This document shows, one piece after another, positions 25,692-35,365 of a stretch of DNA of 64,000 nucleotides. Each line of letters starts with the position of its first letter. The first letter of the stretch is position 1. The position numbers and the translations under genes are program-made. The DNA is taken from positions 78,996 through 142,995 of the forward strand of contig NZ_LQMW01000008.1 of the NCBI RefSeq assembly GCF_001541925.1, written 5' to 3'. The notes under the pieces were generated by a model. That model had not been told where the DNA came from and searched no databases. It saw only the letters and a list, made by a program, of their open reading frames with translations. This stretch comes from Nitrosopumilus sp. Nsub. Lineage in GTDB: Archaea > Thermoproteota > Nitrososphaeria > Nitrososphaerales > Nitrosopumilaceae.

Positions 25692-26052
25692 AGTAATCTG
25701 TGATACCAATTTTTTAATTCATTTAGCAACTAGAAGAATCAAAAATATTGATAATTTAGATACAGAAATAGGCTCGATCTCTTTTACTGTTCCAAAAGTT
25801 GTTAAAAATGAATTAAATAGATTACAACAAATTCCAGAAAAAAATAAAGAAATTACAATTACATTAAATTTTATAAAAAATTTTAAAATTATTTCAATAA
25901 ATGGAATTTATGCAGATCAAGAATTAATTAATTATGTAAAAAATAATCGTAGTATAATCGGCACAATGGATAAAGGTCTTAAAAATAAAATCAAAAAACT
26001 TGATAGTTCTATTTTATCAATTCATAATGATAAGATAGTTCTTGAAAGTTAG
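25684..26052 (+). CDS. PIN-domain RNase-like protein (Fcf1/COG1412 type)
   Basis: The 122-residue protein begins at TTG inside the end of aIF2 gamma. It shows the PIN pattern: ICDTNFLIHLATRR (first Asp), VPKVVKNELNRL (Glu), GTMDKGLKNKIKK (third acidic Asp). Archaeal members of this group sit beside aIF2 gamma and are related to Fcf1/Utp24, which cleaves pre-rRNA, so a role in rRNA processing is likely. It is not paired with an antitoxin gene, which argues against a VapC toxin. Confidence 0.85.
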   Translation: MVEVICDTNFLIHLATRRIKNIDNLDTEIGSISFTVPKVVKNELNRLQQIPEKNKEITITLNFIKNFKIISINGIYADQELINYVKNNRSIIGTMDKGLKNKIKKLDSSILSIHNDKIVLES

Positions 26053-26086
26053 AAAACTTTATTTTTAAAATAATTTATTGAATTTT

Positions 26087-26515
26087 ATGTCTGAATTTAC
26101 TATAACTAGTTCTGATTTTAATGATGGGGATGAAATTCCAAACAAATTTGGGTATAAATTTGAAAATAAAGAACCAAAACTGGATTTTAAAAATATTCCA
26201 GATGGTACTAAAAGTATTGGATTAATTATGGATGATCCTGATGCAATGGCTGCAGTTGGAAAAGTCTGGGTACATTGGTTACAATATTTTGACTATCCTT
26301 CAAAAAATTTGATTGTTGAAGGAAAAACTGATTTTGATGAAATTGGATATGGCGGACCAGCACCACCTAATGGACGTCACACATACATCTTCAAAGGATA
26401 TGCTCTTGATACCTCATTAGATTTGAAAGAAGGTTATTCCAAACAAGAACTAGAAGATTTGATGAATGGTCATGTTATTGCAGAAGCACAATTAACAGGA
26501 ACTTTTGCACCTTAA
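26087..26515 (+). CDS. PEBP family protein (YbhB/YbcL, Raf kinase inhibitor-like)
   Basis: From the ATG at 26087 the protein has 142 residues; an in-frame TTG three codons earlier is less likely. Family motifs are LIMDDPDAMAAVGKVWVHWL (DPDA plus the histidine) and YGGPAPPNGRHTYIFKGYALD. It binds anionic ligands in its family pocket; the function in archaea is unknown. No signal peptide. It follows the PIN gene by 34 bases. Confidence 0.9.
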   Translation: MSEFTITSSDFNDGDEIPNKFGYKFENKEPKLDFKNIPDGTKSIGLIMDDPDAMAAVGKVWVHWLQYFDYPSKNLIVEGKTDFDEIGYGGPAPPNGRHTYIFKGYALDTSLDLKEGYSKQELEDLMNGHVIAEAQLTGTFAP

Positions 26516-26524
26516 TCTTATTTT

Positions 26525-26680
26525 TTAGGAATATCTTTCTGCTAATCTATATCTCATGTATTTGTCATCTGGTGAAAATTTAGCTGGATGTACAGATTTT
26601 GTATCTTCACCACATTTTGGACACTTATTTTTTAACGTATAGTGATTACATTTTGAGCATTTTCTTAATTGAAATCTCAT
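26525..26680 (-). CDS. nop10: H/ACA RNP protein Nop10
   Basis: This 51-residue gene starts at ATG 26680. The product [20 protein letters not shown] has the CxxC...CPKCG zinc ribbon, then [20 protein letters not shown], matching archaeal Nop10 in size and in the conserved PAKFSPxDKYxRYR segment. Nop10 joins Cbf5, Gar1 and L7Ae in RNA-guided pseudouridylation. It follows aIF2 alpha with a single base between, the usual archaeal order. Confidence 0.93.
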   Translation of the reverse strand: MRFQLRKCSKCNHYTLKNKCPKCGEDTKSVHPAKFSPDDKYMRYRLAERYS

Positions 26681-26681
26681 T

Positions 26682-27473
26682 TTAATTTTCTCTTGTTTTT
26701 TTAGAATCTTCTCTTGTAAATTTGAATGAACCTTTTTTCTTTTCTATATTAGTTTGAATTTCTTGAATTATGGGTTTTAATGATTTTTCAGCAGATTTGA
26801 AGTCTTCAGATGTTATTGATATTCGGTATTTTGGTGCACCCAAATATGTGATATCTAATGTTGAATCCTTTTTAATTACATCTAACAATGTTTTCTTAAT
26901 TATTTCAACTCCGTCTGATTTATTATTTGTAATTTCCATTATTCCTCTAATTTCTACGGATGGTAATTTTATTTTTGAACAAATATCTTCTATTGCAGTT
27001 GTAGTCTTTTTTGTTAATTTTAATTCTTTAATTGTAACAATTCCATTTCTGGCAATTTCCATAAATGCATCATAAACTGAATCAAATTTTGTGTAAATTT
27101 TATCTTCAATTTCTTCAATTTCTTCATCAGATAGTTTTGTTTTATCTTGAACATTTTGTAACAATGTTTTTCCTTTTTCAAATTTTTTGACTTCTTTTAA
27201 TTTCCGCTTTTTTTGATCTTTAGAGACTTGTTTTAATGATAAATCTATATCGCCTGCTTTTACTTTTTTTACCAGTAAAACTTTCTTTTCTCCATCTTTT
27301 ACAAATCGATTAACTGATCTAATCCAACCTGGAGCAATTTCGGAAATATGTAAAAATCCTTGAATATCGTCATATTCGTCTAACGTGACATATGCTCCAT
27401 GATCCATCACTTTAGTCACTGTGGCTAGAATGATTTCACCTTGTTCAGGCATTTCTTGAATTTCAGTCGACAA
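26682..27473 (-). CDS. eif2a: Translation initiation factor aIF2 alpha subunit
   Basis: The protein has 263 residues from a TTG start; an ATG eight codons later ([12 protein letters not shown]) fits the usual family N-terminus equally well. It contains an S1 RNA-binding domain (about 10-85: [53 protein letters not shown]), a helical middle and a C-terminal alpha/beta domain that contacts aIF2 gamma. The phosphorylatable Ser51 of eukaryotes has no clear counterpart. It is followed by nop10. Confidence 0.95.
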   Translation of the reverse strand: MSTEIQEMPEQGEIILATVTKVMDHGAYVTLDEYDDIQGFLHISEIAPGWIRSVNRFVKDGEKKVLLVKKVKAGDIDLSLKQVSKDQKKRKLKEVKKFEKGKTLLQNVQDKTKLSDEEIEEIEDKIYTKFDSVYDAFMEIARNGIVTIKELKLTKKTTTAIEDICSKIKLPSVEIRGIMEITNNKSDGVEIIKKTLLDVIKKDSTLDITYLGAPKYRISITSEDFKSAEKSLKPIIQEIQTNIEKKKGSFKFTREDSKKTREN

Positions 27474-27513
27474 TTCTTCTAAAAATTTCCAATCTGTAAA
27501 TTAATGTTGCTCG

Positions 27514-28047
27514 TTAGAAGTCAATTCCTTCTTTTGCTTTTATACCCTTTTGAAATGGATGCTTAATTTCTTTCATTTCTGTTACTAGATCTGCTGCCTC
27601 AATTACTTCTTCTTTGGCATAATTTCCTGTTAACACTAGATCCACATTCTGTGGTTTTGATTTTATTAAATCTAAAACATCTGTGAGAGAAATTAAATTA
27701 AGATTCACTGCATAATTTACTTCATCTAAAATTATTATATCGTATTTTCCTGATTGGATCTTTTCATTACTGATTTTAATTGCTTCTTTTGCAATTTTTT
27801 GATGATCTTCTTTTGGATTTTTATCGTCTATTATTCCAACAAATCCTTTACCTATGGCAACCATTTCAAATTCTGGTTCTAATCGTTTTGATGATTCCAT
27901 TTCCCCATAATGCCAGGAACCTTTGATAAATTGAATCATACCTATTTTCTTTTTATATCCAGTTGCTCTTAATGCAATTCCTAATGCAGCAGTTGTTTTC
28001 CCTTTACCTTTTCCAGTATAAACAATTGTTAATCCATTCTTACTCAT
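27514..28047 (-). CDS. cobO: Cob(I)yrinic acid a,c-diamide adenosyltransferase (CobO/BtuR)
   Basis: The 177-residue protein has the P-loop YTGKGKGKTTAALGIALRA (about 10-28), FIKGSWHYGE, the acidic IIILDEVNYAVN and VLTGNYAKEEVIEAADLVTEM near the C-terminus, all typical of CobA/CobO/BtuR. It adds the 5'-deoxyadenosyl ligand to reduced corrinoid. It is divergent from cbiA, the next pathway gene, over 84 bases. Confidence 0.96.
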   Translation of the reverse strand: MSKNGLTIVYTGKGKGKTTAALGIALRATGYKKKIGMIQFIKGSWHYGEMESSKRLEPEFEMVAIGKGFVGIIDDKNPKEDHQKIAKEAIKISNEKIQSGKYDIIILDEVNYAVNLNLISLTDVLDLIKSKPQNVDLVLTGNYAKEEVIEAADLVTEMKEIKHPFQKGIKAKEGIDF

Positions 28048-28131
28048 AATTATTAGTAAATTTTTATCAGTAAAAACATTCGTTATTTTTACAAGGTATC
28101 AATTTAAATAAAAAAAAATTCTACACATACA

Positions 28132-29487
28132 TTGAAAATACCAAGAATTGTTTTAGCAGGAGCAACTAGTGGGGTTGGAAAGACATCGATCACATGTTCA
28201 ATAATTTATGCTTTACAAAAAAGAGGTTTTTCAGTTCAACCATTTAAAGTCGGTCCTGATTATATTGATCCCAGTTATTTGTCAACTATTTCAAAAAATG
28301 AAACGTACAATCTTGATGTATGGTTAATGGGTAAAAAACAAGTTTTAGAAAGTTTTGTAACTCATTCAAATTCAGATATTTCAATTATTGAGGGTGTAAT
28401 GGGATATTATGATGGATTTGAAGGAAATTCTAATCATGCCAGTACTCATCATATTGCATCCATAACTAAATCTCCTGTAATTTTAATTTTAGATGCAAGT
28501 AAAACTGCTCGTTCAATTGCTGCAACAGCTTTAGGATTTCAAAAATTTCATAAAAATTCTAGAATTGTTGGAATTATTTTGAATAAAATTGGAAGCAAAA
28601 AACATGAAATTTTGTGTAGAGATGCTTTAGAAAAAACAAAACTACCTATTATAGGAGTAATTCCAAAAAATCCAATTTTAAATTTAGAATCTAGGCATCT
28701 TGGATTAATTTCTACGTATGATAATAAAATTTTAAAAAATAAATTAGAAAAGATTACAAAAATAATTTCAGAGTCATTAGATGTAGATGAAATTTTAAAA
28801 ATTATTAAAAATCCAATATCTATTCCCAAAAATAAAATTAAAACTAATAAAAAATCCCAAGTTAAAATTGCAGTTGCTTTAGATAATTCTTTTAATTTCT
28901 ATTATGATGATAATTTGAATGCATTAAGACGTAATGGTGCATCATTAACATTCTTTAGTCCAATTAAAAACAAAAAAATTCCAAAATGTGATGGATTGTA
29001 TATTGGTGGAGGATTTCCTGAAATATTAGGAAATGATTTATCAAAAAACCAACAAATGAAAAAATCAATTAAAAAATTGTCTGAAAATGATTTTCCTATT
29101 TATGCAGAATGTGGTGGATTGATGTATCTAACTAAATCTATTACAAATGATAAAAAAAAATACAAAATGGTTGGTTTGATAGATGCTGAAACAATTATGA
29201 CAAAAAAAATGAGACTAAATTATACTAAAGGGAAATTATCTTGTAAAAATATTCTATCAAATACTTTACATAGATTTCAAGGTCATGAATTTCACTATTC
29301 TCAATTGAAATCAGTTGCATCTGATTCAAAATTTGCTTTTGATTTAGAAATTGGAGAAGGAATTCAAAACCATAGAGATGGAATTATACAAAATAATACT
29401 CTTGCTTCATATGGTCATCTGTATTTTGATAGTTCTAATTATGCTCAAATTTTTGTAAATAACTGTATGAATAATTCACGTAAGTAG
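28132..29487 (+). CDS. cbiA: Cobyrinate a,c-diamide synthase (CbiA)
   Basis: The 451-residue protein starts at TTG (MKIPRIVLAGATSGVGKTS). It has the dethiobiotin synthetase-like P-loop domain (VQPFKVGPDYIDPSYLS, IIEGVMGYYDG) and a C-terminal glutaminase domain with YIGGGFPE and the nucleophile Cys in YAECGGLMYL. It amidates the a and c side chains of cobyrinate using glutamine and ATP. The linker at 220-245 is very Lys/Asn-rich. It is divergent from cobO. Confidence 0.95.
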   Translation: MKIPRIVLAGATSGVGKTSITCSIIYALQKRGFSVQPFKVGPDYIDPSYLSTISKNETYNLDVWLMGKKQVLESFVTHSNSDISIIEGVMGYYDGFEGNSNHASTHHIASITKSPVILILDASKTARSIAATALGFQKFHKNSRIVGIILNKIGSKKHEILCRDALEKTKLPIIGVIPKNPILNLESRHLGLISTYDNKILKNKLEKITKIISESLDVDEILKIIKNPISIPKNKIKTNKKSQVKIAVALDNSFNFYYDDNLNALRRNGASLTFFSPIKNKKIPKCDGLYIGGGFPEILGNDLSKNQQMKKSIKKLSENDFPIYAECGGLMYLTKSITNDKKKYKMVGLIDAETIMTKKMRLNYTKGKLSCKNILSNTLHRFQGHEFHYSQLKSVASDSKFAFDLEIGEGIQNHRDGIIQNNTLASYGHLYFDSSNYAQIFVNNCMNNSRK

Positions 29488-29688
29488 ATTTCATGTTGAG
29501 ATAAAAATGGAAACTTCCTTTCCGGCAAAAACATGGAGAGCTCTATGATTTCTATTTGTTTGTGTATAACAGAATTCACTACTCATTTTATTAAAACATC
29601 ATCAAAATTTGAACCTAGTGATAATTCAATTTAGGTTATCGCAAAACTAATTTTTTTTATATTATTTTCAATTTTTTTTAAATCGTTT

Positions 29689-30330
29689 CTAATTTGTTGA
29701 TTCTGCTCTAATTAATTTAAAAATTGCATTAATTATTGCTGAAGCTGAAGAACTTCCTCCTTTTCTTCCTAAATTAGTAATGAACGGTGTTCCTTCTAAT
29801 TTTGATAATTCTTCTTTTGATTCTGGTGCACAGATAAATCCAACTGGAATTCCTATGATTAATGCAGGTTTTACTATTCCTTCTTTTACCATTTCAATTA
29901 CTTCCATTAAAGCAGTTGGTGCATTTCCTATGGCGACTATTCCGCCATCGATATCATCTTTTGCAACTCTCATTGAAACTTGAGAACGTGTTTTTCCTTC
30001 ATCTTTAGCTTGTTGCATAATTTCTGGTTTTGAAATATTACAAACAATTTCATTTCCAAAATCTTTTGGATTTTGTTTATTTAGTCCACCAATTACTCCA
30101 TTTACATCAACTACTATACTACATCCATTTTTTAGAGCATTCATCCCACTTTCTATCGCATCTTTTTGAAAAATGAGCCTATTTTTATCAGCAAAATCAA
30201 AATCAGCAGTAGAATGAATAATTCTTCTTACAATAGGCCATTCTTTTTCATTATAATTGTGTGAGCCTATTTCATCTTCAATCATTTTCATGCTGGCATC
30301 TTCAATTGATTGGCCTTTCTTAGTTTGCAT
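29689..30330 (-). CDS. cbiC: Cobalt-precorrin-8 methylmutase (CbiC)
   Basis: The 213-residue protein shows CbiC/CobH motifs: VRRIIHSTADFDF with the catalytic His (about 36-47), VVDVNGVIGGLNK, RSQVSMRVAKDD, GIVAIGNAPTALMEVIEM and IIGIPVGFICAPESKEEL. It moves the methyl group from C11 to C12. It overlaps cbiX by 11 bases; cbiC, cbiX, cbiG and cbiD form one minus-strand run in the order cbiD-cbiG-cbiX-cbiC of transcription. Confidence 0.96.
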   Translation of the reverse strand: MQTKKGQSIEDASMKMIEDEIGSHNYNEKEWPIVRRIIHSTADFDFADKNRLIFQKDAIESGMNALKNGCSIVVDVNGVIGGLNKQNPKDFGNEIVCNISKPEIMQQAKDEGKTRSQVSMRVAKDDIDGGIVAIGNAPTALMEVIEMVKEGIVKPALIIGIPVGFICAPESKEELSKLEGTPFITNLGRKGGSSSASAIINAIFKLIRAESTN

Positions 30331-31072
30331 TTTCTACTTCCTTTGCTCTTTCTAATATTAAATCTACCATTTTCTGATCTGTTCCAATATGTTTTGTTAT
30401 ATAGCTTTTTTGAATAGTAGAATTTTCTAATGCTGGAATCAAATCATTATTAATATCTGTTTTAACATGTGCTCCTTCATGAAGAAAATAAAATACATTT
30501 ACTAGAACATTTGGATTATTTTTTTCACAATTTTTGATTCCTTCAAAAATATCTGGTTGTTCTATTTCTAACCATACTCTACTTACATTTCTATAATTAT
30601 CTTTTAATTCATTTACAATATAATCAAGTGATCTTTGTGCATTTGGATCTACACTTCCATGACCAATAATCATTACATCTACATCTTTATTTTCTAAAGT
30701 AATTCCATTTTCTTTTAATGTTGAGTTTATTCTACTTTGAACTATTTCTATCAAAGTTTTATGCATAATCATTGGTTTGGTAACAAGAAATTTTACTTTA
30801 GTATCTTTTTGTAATTTCATAACATCTGAAACTGCATTTTTTACTTTTTTTCCTGGATATAGAAAATATGGAACTATTGTTAATGAGTCGATGTCTTGCT
30901 TAAGAGATTTTTCAATTCCATCTTCAATGTATGGTGGTTCCACTTCTAAAAAACAAAAATCAACAAAAGAATATTCTCCTTTATTTCTAATTCCTTCACA
31001 AATCACTTCTAATTCTTCAGATGCTTCTCTTTGTCTGCTTCCTCTATCTATTAGTAATAATCCTCGTTTCAT
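30320..31072 (-). CDS. cbiX: Sirohydrochlorin cobaltochelatase (CbiX, two-domain form) with degenerate N-terminal site
   Basis: The 250-residue protein consists of two homologous chelatase halves. The C-terminal half keeps both active-site histidines: His138 (IIGHGSVDPNAQ) and His202 (FLHEGAHVKTDI). In the N-terminal half the equivalent positions are Arg10 (LLLIDRGSRQREA) and Lys76 (FLYPGKKVKNAV). So one half has lost its metal ligands. CbiX inserts cobalt into sirohydrochlorin at the start of the early-cobalt route. It overlaps cbiG by 4 bases. Confidence 0.9.
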   Translation of the reverse strand: MKRGLLLIDRGSRQREASEELEVICEGIRNKGEYSFVDFCFLEVEPPYIEDGIEKSLKQDIDSLTIVPYFLYPGKKVKNAVSDVMKLQKDTKVKFLVTKPMIMHKTLIEIVQSRINSTLKENGITLENKDVDVMIIGHGSVDPNAQRSLDYIVNELKDNYRNVSRVWLEIEQPDIFEGIKNCEKNNPNVLVNVFYFLHEGAHVKTDINNDLIPALENSTIQKSYITKHIGTDQKMVDLILERAKEVENAN

Positions 31073-32127
31073 TCCATTTTTCTCGCTATTGCCACGGTTA
31101 AATTTGGTGGGAATTTCTGTTTTTCTACAATTAATTCTCCTTTTGATACTTTAATTGCAGCAGCTTCAGAAACACTTGCTGTCCCTTCAAATGCTTTAAC
31201 TGTAGTTGAAGGATTTGGAGTAATTATTTCGGCAAGTTCTTCTCTATCTACGTATTCTACAGGAATTTTCATTTCTTCTCCAAGTTCAATTAATCCTTTA
31301 ACATCTTCAGGTTTTTTTATTGAAACTAGCTTAGCAATAGATTTAGAACTCAAATTGAATTTATCTAAACAATATTCTATTCCTTCTTTGATTGTTTCTT
31401 TAGTCGTATCCCAATGTAATCCAATTCCAATAACTAAACTTTCGGGACGATAAATTACAGATTCCTGAGATAATTTATTATCAATTACTCTATCTGAAAT
31501 TATTAAATGTGCTTTAGAATTTGATTTTTTTAATTCATCTAAACTGTCATAAATTTTAACATTTTTTGGTAATTGTTTATACCACTCTTTGTTGCCCACT
31601 TGTTGATAAACACCTATGGACTCTTCATTCACCATATGTGCACTAATTTTTGTTACTGTTGTTTCATCATCAATCTTCCAACCAAACTCCTTACCAACCA
31701 AATCTACTGCAATTGTTTTGTTTACATCTGCAGCAGTTGTAATTACTGGTAAAGCATTTAATTTTTCAGCAATTTCCTGAGTTAATTCATTGGCTCCTCC
31801 AATATGACCTGATAAAACGCTAATTACAAAATTTGTTTTATCATCAATTACAATTACTGCAGGATCTATTTTTTTATCTTTTAAATGAGGTGCAACTAAT
31901 CTAATTACTGCACCTAATGAAAAAAGGCAAATTAATGCATTAGAGTTTTTAAAAAGTTCAATTATTTTATTTGTTGTACCCTCCGAATACCATGTGATTT
32001 CATTATTTTTGTTAGTTAATTTTTCTGGTGCAAAAACATCCCAATTAGGAAATAATCCCTTTAGTTTTTCTCCAATTATAATGCCGTTTTTTGTAATTGC
32101 AAGAACTGATACCTTGTGCATAATCAA
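31069..32127 (-). CDS. cbiG: Cobalt-precorrin-5A hydrolase (CbiG)
   Basis: The 352-residue protein has the N-terminal and central domains (ICLFSLGAVIRLVAPHLKDKK, VISVLSGHIGGANELTQEIAE, PVITTAADVNKTIAVD) and the C-terminal domain (VIGIGLHWDTTKETI, ALEVEYVDREEL-like EYVDREELAEI, VSEAAAI) of full-length CbiG. It opens the delta-lactone and releases acetaldehyde during ring contraction. CbiH, the ring-contracting C17-methyltransferase that precedes it, is not in the window. Confidence 0.95.
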   Translation of the reverse strand: MIMHKVSVLAITKNGIIIGEKLKGLFPNWDVFAPEKLTNKNNEITWYSEGTTNKIIELFKNSNALICLFSLGAVIRLVAPHLKDKKIDPAVIVIDDKTNFVISVLSGHIGGANELTQEIAEKLNALPVITTAADVNKTIAVDLVGKEFGWKIDDETTVTKISAHMVNEESIGVYQQVGNKEWYKQLPKNVKIYDSLDELKKSNSKAHLIISDRVIDNKLSQESVIYRPESLVIGIGLHWDTTKETIKEGIEYCLDKFNLSSKSIAKLVSIKKPEDVKGLIELGEEMKIPVEYVDREELAEIITPNPSTTVKAFEGTASVSEAAAIKVSKGELIVEKQKFPPNLTVAIARKME

Positions 32128-32152
32128 AAATTTCCAACTTTAATAAAATACC

Positions 32153-33256
32153 TTACTCTTGTGATTTTCTAGCAAGGATTTGTCCTTCAAAATCAAATAA
32201 TATTACCTCTATTGGAACTTTTTCTTCTGAATGTTTTCTCATATGCCTATATGTTTCACTACAAATTAGTTCAAAAAATCCAGTAATGTTGTTTTCTTTG
32301 ATTATTTCTGAAACATGTCTTGCTGTATTTGCTTTCTTAATATTTTGAATTACTTCTTCACTTGCATTTGATTTTTTTGCTAATTCTGATAAAAAATTCA
32401 TATCTACTTTTGATCCTTTCACATGAGTTTGTTTTATGCCAGCAGCCATTTTTGCAAGTTTTCCAATAAATCCTACAACATATGCTTTTTTGATGTTTTT
32501 TCTACCACATTGCTGTATTGTATATCCTGAAAAATCTCCCATTTGTACAAAACAGTGAATTGGTAAATCAACAATTTTTTTTGCATATTCTTCACTTCTT
32601 CCACCTGTTGTTAATACTACAATTTCATTTCCTGCAGCAATTGCTACATCCAAATTTTGTCTAATTGATGCTGCATATGATGCTGTAGAAAATGGAATTA
32701 CAATTCCACTTGTACCTAAAATTGAAATTCCATCTTTAATTCCTAATCTTGGATTGTCAGTTTTTGGTGCTAATTCTTTTCCTTTTGGTACTGAAATTAC
32801 AACTCTAATTCCTTTTTTCTCAAGAATTTCTTTTCCAATATCTCTTAAATTTTCACGAATCATTTTTTTTGGTACAGGATTAATTGCAGGCTTACCAATT
32901 TCCAAACCTAAACCTGGTTTTGTAACAATTCCTACGCCCTCACCACCACCAATTTCAATTTCATCAATTTTTTCTGTTAATGATAATTCAACAATTATCT
33001 CTGCACCATGTGTAACATCTGGATCATCACCTCCATTTTTTATTACCGTACATTTTGCTTTCTCACTTTCAAATTCACAAAATTTTACTGGGATTTGAAT
33101 TGAGGAACCTCTTGGTAAAATTATATCTATAGAATCAATTTTTTTTTGATTAATTATGGATAATAATGCAGATTTTGCTGCAGCTGTAGCAGAACTTCCA
33201 GTAGTGTAACCTGTTCTTAGTTCTATTTTTTTATTTGACATATCTCTTAGATTCAT
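32153..33256 (-). CDS. cbiD: Cobalt-precorrin-5B C1-methyltransferase (CbiD)
   Basis: The 367-residue protein shows CbiD motifs: LRTGYTTGSSATAAAKSAL, IKNGGDDPDVTHGAEI, GGGEGVGIVTKPGLGLEIGKPAINPVP (read in pieces), ISVPKGKELAPKTDNPRLGIKDGISILGTSGIV and QMGDFSGYTIQQCG. It methylates C1 of the contracted ring and is specific to the anaerobic-type pathway. ATG at residue 6 (MSNKKIELRTG) is an equally good start. It is the first gene of the minus-strand cbi run. Confidence 0.95.
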   Translation of the reverse strand: MNLRDMSNKKIELRTGYTTGSSATAAAKSALLSIINQKKIDSIDIILPRGSSIQIPVKFCEFESEKAKCTVIKNGGDDPDVTHGAEIIVELSLTEKIDEIEIGGGEGVGIVTKPGLGLEIGKPAINPVPKKMIRENLRDIGKEILEKKGIRVVISVPKGKELAPKTDNPRLGIKDGISILGTSGIVIPFSTASYAASIRQNLDVAIAAGNEIVVLTTGGRSEEYAKKIVDLPIHCFVQMGDFSGYTIQQCGRKNIKKAYVVGFIGKLAKMAAGIKQTHVKGSKVDMNFLSELAKKSNASEEVIQNIKKANTARHVSEIIKENNITGFFELICSETYRHMRKHSEEKVPIEVILFDFEGQILARKSQE

Positions 33257-33334
33257 TTTCTAGTATTAACTCTTATTTCATTAATCTTGAAATTTACAGT
33301 ATAGATTTAAAATTAAAAGTCAATTTAGATAATT

Positions 33335-34204
33335 ATGGTTAAACCAATCCAAGTAGTTATTACTGGTGCAAGTGGATTCGTAGCAAAAAATCTTAGAAAA
33401 TATTTGTCTGAAAATAATATTAATTTAATTTCAATCTCAAGAAATGATTTTAGAACATATGAAAATGAACAAAAAATTATTTCTAAAGATTACAAAGAAA
33501 AGCTCATTATCAATAAAATTAAAAATTCTGATGCGTTAATTCATCTTGTAGGAATCGGAAAACAATCTATAGACATTGATTATGAAATGATTAATGTTGA
33601 ATTAACTAAGCATGTTGTAAATTTAGCAAAGAAAGCCAAAATTAAAAAAATTGTTTATAATAGCGGTCTAGGAGTTTCAAGTAAAACTTCTGTAGGATAT
33701 TTTATTTCTAAATACAAAGCTGAAAAAATCATTGAAAATTCAGGCTTGAACTATACTATTTTTAGACCCTCGTATATTGTAGGAAAAGATGATTTGTTTA
33801 CAAAATTCTTAAAAAAACAGATTAAAATAAAAACAATTGAAATACCTGGTTCTGGCAAATATTCTATTCAACCTATTTTTATAAATGATGTAGTAAAAAT
33901 TATCTTTCAATCTTTTACTGAAAAAAAATTTAGAAATAAAATAATTGATCTTGTTGGACCTGAATATTTAACATTTGAAAAATATGTGAAACTTTTTTCT
34001 AAAGGAACAAAAATAAAAATTAAAAAAATTAATTTAGAAAATGCATATTATAATGCAATTAATAATAAAAAATCTAATTTTGGAATTGATGATCTAAATA
34101 TTCTAGTTGGTGATTTTAAAGGAAATTTTCATCAATTAGAAAAAATTTCACAAATAAAATTTGAATCTATTGTCGAATTATTAAAGTCCGGCAGATTGCT
34201 TTAG
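33335..34204 (+). CDS. NAD(P)-dependent atypical SDR / nucleoside-diphosphate-sugar epimerase-like
   Basis: The 289-residue protein has a Rossmann nucleotide site [18 protein letters not shown] (TGxxGxxA, about 9-16), [21 protein letters not shown] and [12 protein letters not shown] (YxxxK), then [11 protein letters not shown]. This is the pattern of the NDUFA9-like atypical short-chain dehydrogenases, which may bind NADPH structurally or act on sugar nucleotides or quinones. Substrate unknown. Its 3' end overlaps convergent metK by 24 bases. Confidence 0.82.
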   Translation: MVKPIQVVITGASGFVAKNLRKYLSENNINLISISRNDFRTYENEQKIISKDYKEKLIINKIKNSDALIHLVGIGKQSIDIDYEMINVELTKHVVNLAKKAKIKKIVYNSGLGVSSKTSVGYFISKYKAEKIIENSGLNYTIFRPSYIVGKDDLFTKFLKKQIKIKTIEIPGSGKYSIQPIFINDVVKIIFQSFTEKKFRNKIIDLVGPEYLTFEKYVKLFSKGTKIKIKKINLENAYYNAINNKKSNFGIDDLNILVGDFKGNFHQLEKISQIKFESIVELLKSGRLL

Positions 34205-35347
34205 AATTTCTGCTTTGTCAGTTTTTTCCCAACTAAATTCTGGTTCATTTCTTCCAAAATGACCATATGCTGCTGTTTTTTTGTAAATTGGTCTTTTCAA
34301 ATCTAGTTCTGAAATAATGCCTGATGGTTTCATATCAAAATTCTTTCTAACTAATTCTTCTATTTGATTTTCTGGAATTTTATTGGTGCCAAAGGTATTC
34401 ACATAAAGTGATACTGGTTCTGCAACACCTATTGCATATGCAAGTTGAACTTCACATCTATCTGCAAATTTTGCTGCAACAAGATTTTTTGCAATGTATC
34501 TGCACATGTAACAAGCAGATCTATCTACTTTAGATGGATCTTTTCCTGAAAAAGCTCCGCCACCATGTCTTCCAAATCCACCGTAACTATCAACAATAAT
34601 TTTTCTTCCAGTTAAGCCTGCATCTCCATGAGGTCCACCAATAACAAATTTTCCTGTAGGGTTTATGTGAATTTTAATTTCATCATTCCAAAGATTTCCT
34701 AAAACAGGTTTGATTACTTTGTCGATTATTTCTGTTGCTATATCTTCTTGAGATATTTCAGGTGCATGTTGTGTTGAAATTACAACTGTTTCAATTCCAA
34801 TTGGCTTGTTATCTTCATATTTTACTGAAACTTGAGACTTACCATCTGGTCTAACCCATGGCAATGTATTGTTTCTTCTAACTTCTGATAATTTTTGAAT
34901 TAATTTATGAGCTAATAAAATTGGCATAGGCATTAATTCTTCAGTTTCATTTGTTGCATAACCAAACATTAGTCCTTGATCACCTGCACCTTGTTCTTTT
35001 TCTTCAGTTGCTGTAACTCCTTGACTAATATCTGGACTTTGTGAATGTAATCTTAAATCAACTTTACATGTATCACCGTCAAACATCAATTCTTTATCAT
35101 TATATCCAATTTCTTTGATTGTTTTTCTAACTAATTCTTCTTGTGATTTTTTATCAAAAACTGCTTTTGATGTCACTTCACCTGAAACTACTACAAAATC
35201 TGTAGTAACCATTGTTTCAACTGCGACTCTTGAATTTGGATCTTGTTTTAGATATTCGTCTAAAAATGCATCTGAAATATTATCGCATACTTTGTCTGGA
35301 TGACCTTCTGTCACTGATTCTGATGTAAATAGAAAAGTATTGGTCAT
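34181..35347 (-). CDS. metK: S-adenosylmethionine synthetase, bacterial/eukaryotic type (MetK)
   Basis: The 388-residue protein begins [20 protein letters not shown] and has [33 protein letters not shown] and [19 protein letters not shown], the MetK signatures of bacteria and eukaryotes. Most archaea instead use the divergent archaeal MAT (about 400 residues, different motifs). So this gene was probably gained from bacteria in the past. Base composition is like its neighbours, so the event is old. SAM supplies the many cobalamin methyltransferases here. SmAP lies 18 bases upstream. Confidence 0.96.
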   Translation of the reverse strand: MTNTFLFTSESVTEGHPDKVCDNISDAFLDEYLKQDPNSRVAVETMVTTDFVVVSGEVTSKAVFDKKSQEELVRKTIKEIGYNDKELMFDGDTCKVDLRLHSQSPDISQGVTATEEKEQGAGDQGLMFGYATNETEELMPMPILLAHKLIQKLSEVRRNNTLPWVRPDGKSQVSVKYEDNKPIGIETVVISTQHAPEISQEDIATEIIDKVIKPVLGNLWNDEIKIHINPTGKFVIGGPHGDAGLTGRKIIVDSYGGFGRHGGGAFSGKDPSKVDRSACYMCRYIAKNLVAAKFADRCEVQLAYAIGVAEPVSLYVNTFGTNKIPENQIEELVRKNFDMKPSGIISELDLKRPIYKKTAAYGHFGRNEPEFSWEKTDKAEILKQSAGL

Positions 35348-35365
35348 AAAACCACCTTAATTTAA

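Noticed and set aside
25684..26052. PIN protein as a VapC toxin
   Set aside because: No antitoxin gene is adjacent, and overlap with aIF2 gamma is the known position of the Fcf1-like housekeeping group.
29488..29688. Gap with GGTTCAAATTT on the minus strand (T-loop-like) and a 31-codon frame (29491-29586) between cbiA and cbiC
   Set aside because: No acceptor or anticodon stem pairs with the T-loop-like bases, and the short frame has no motif or ribosome site. No riboswitch element was recognised. I treat it as intergenic DNA.
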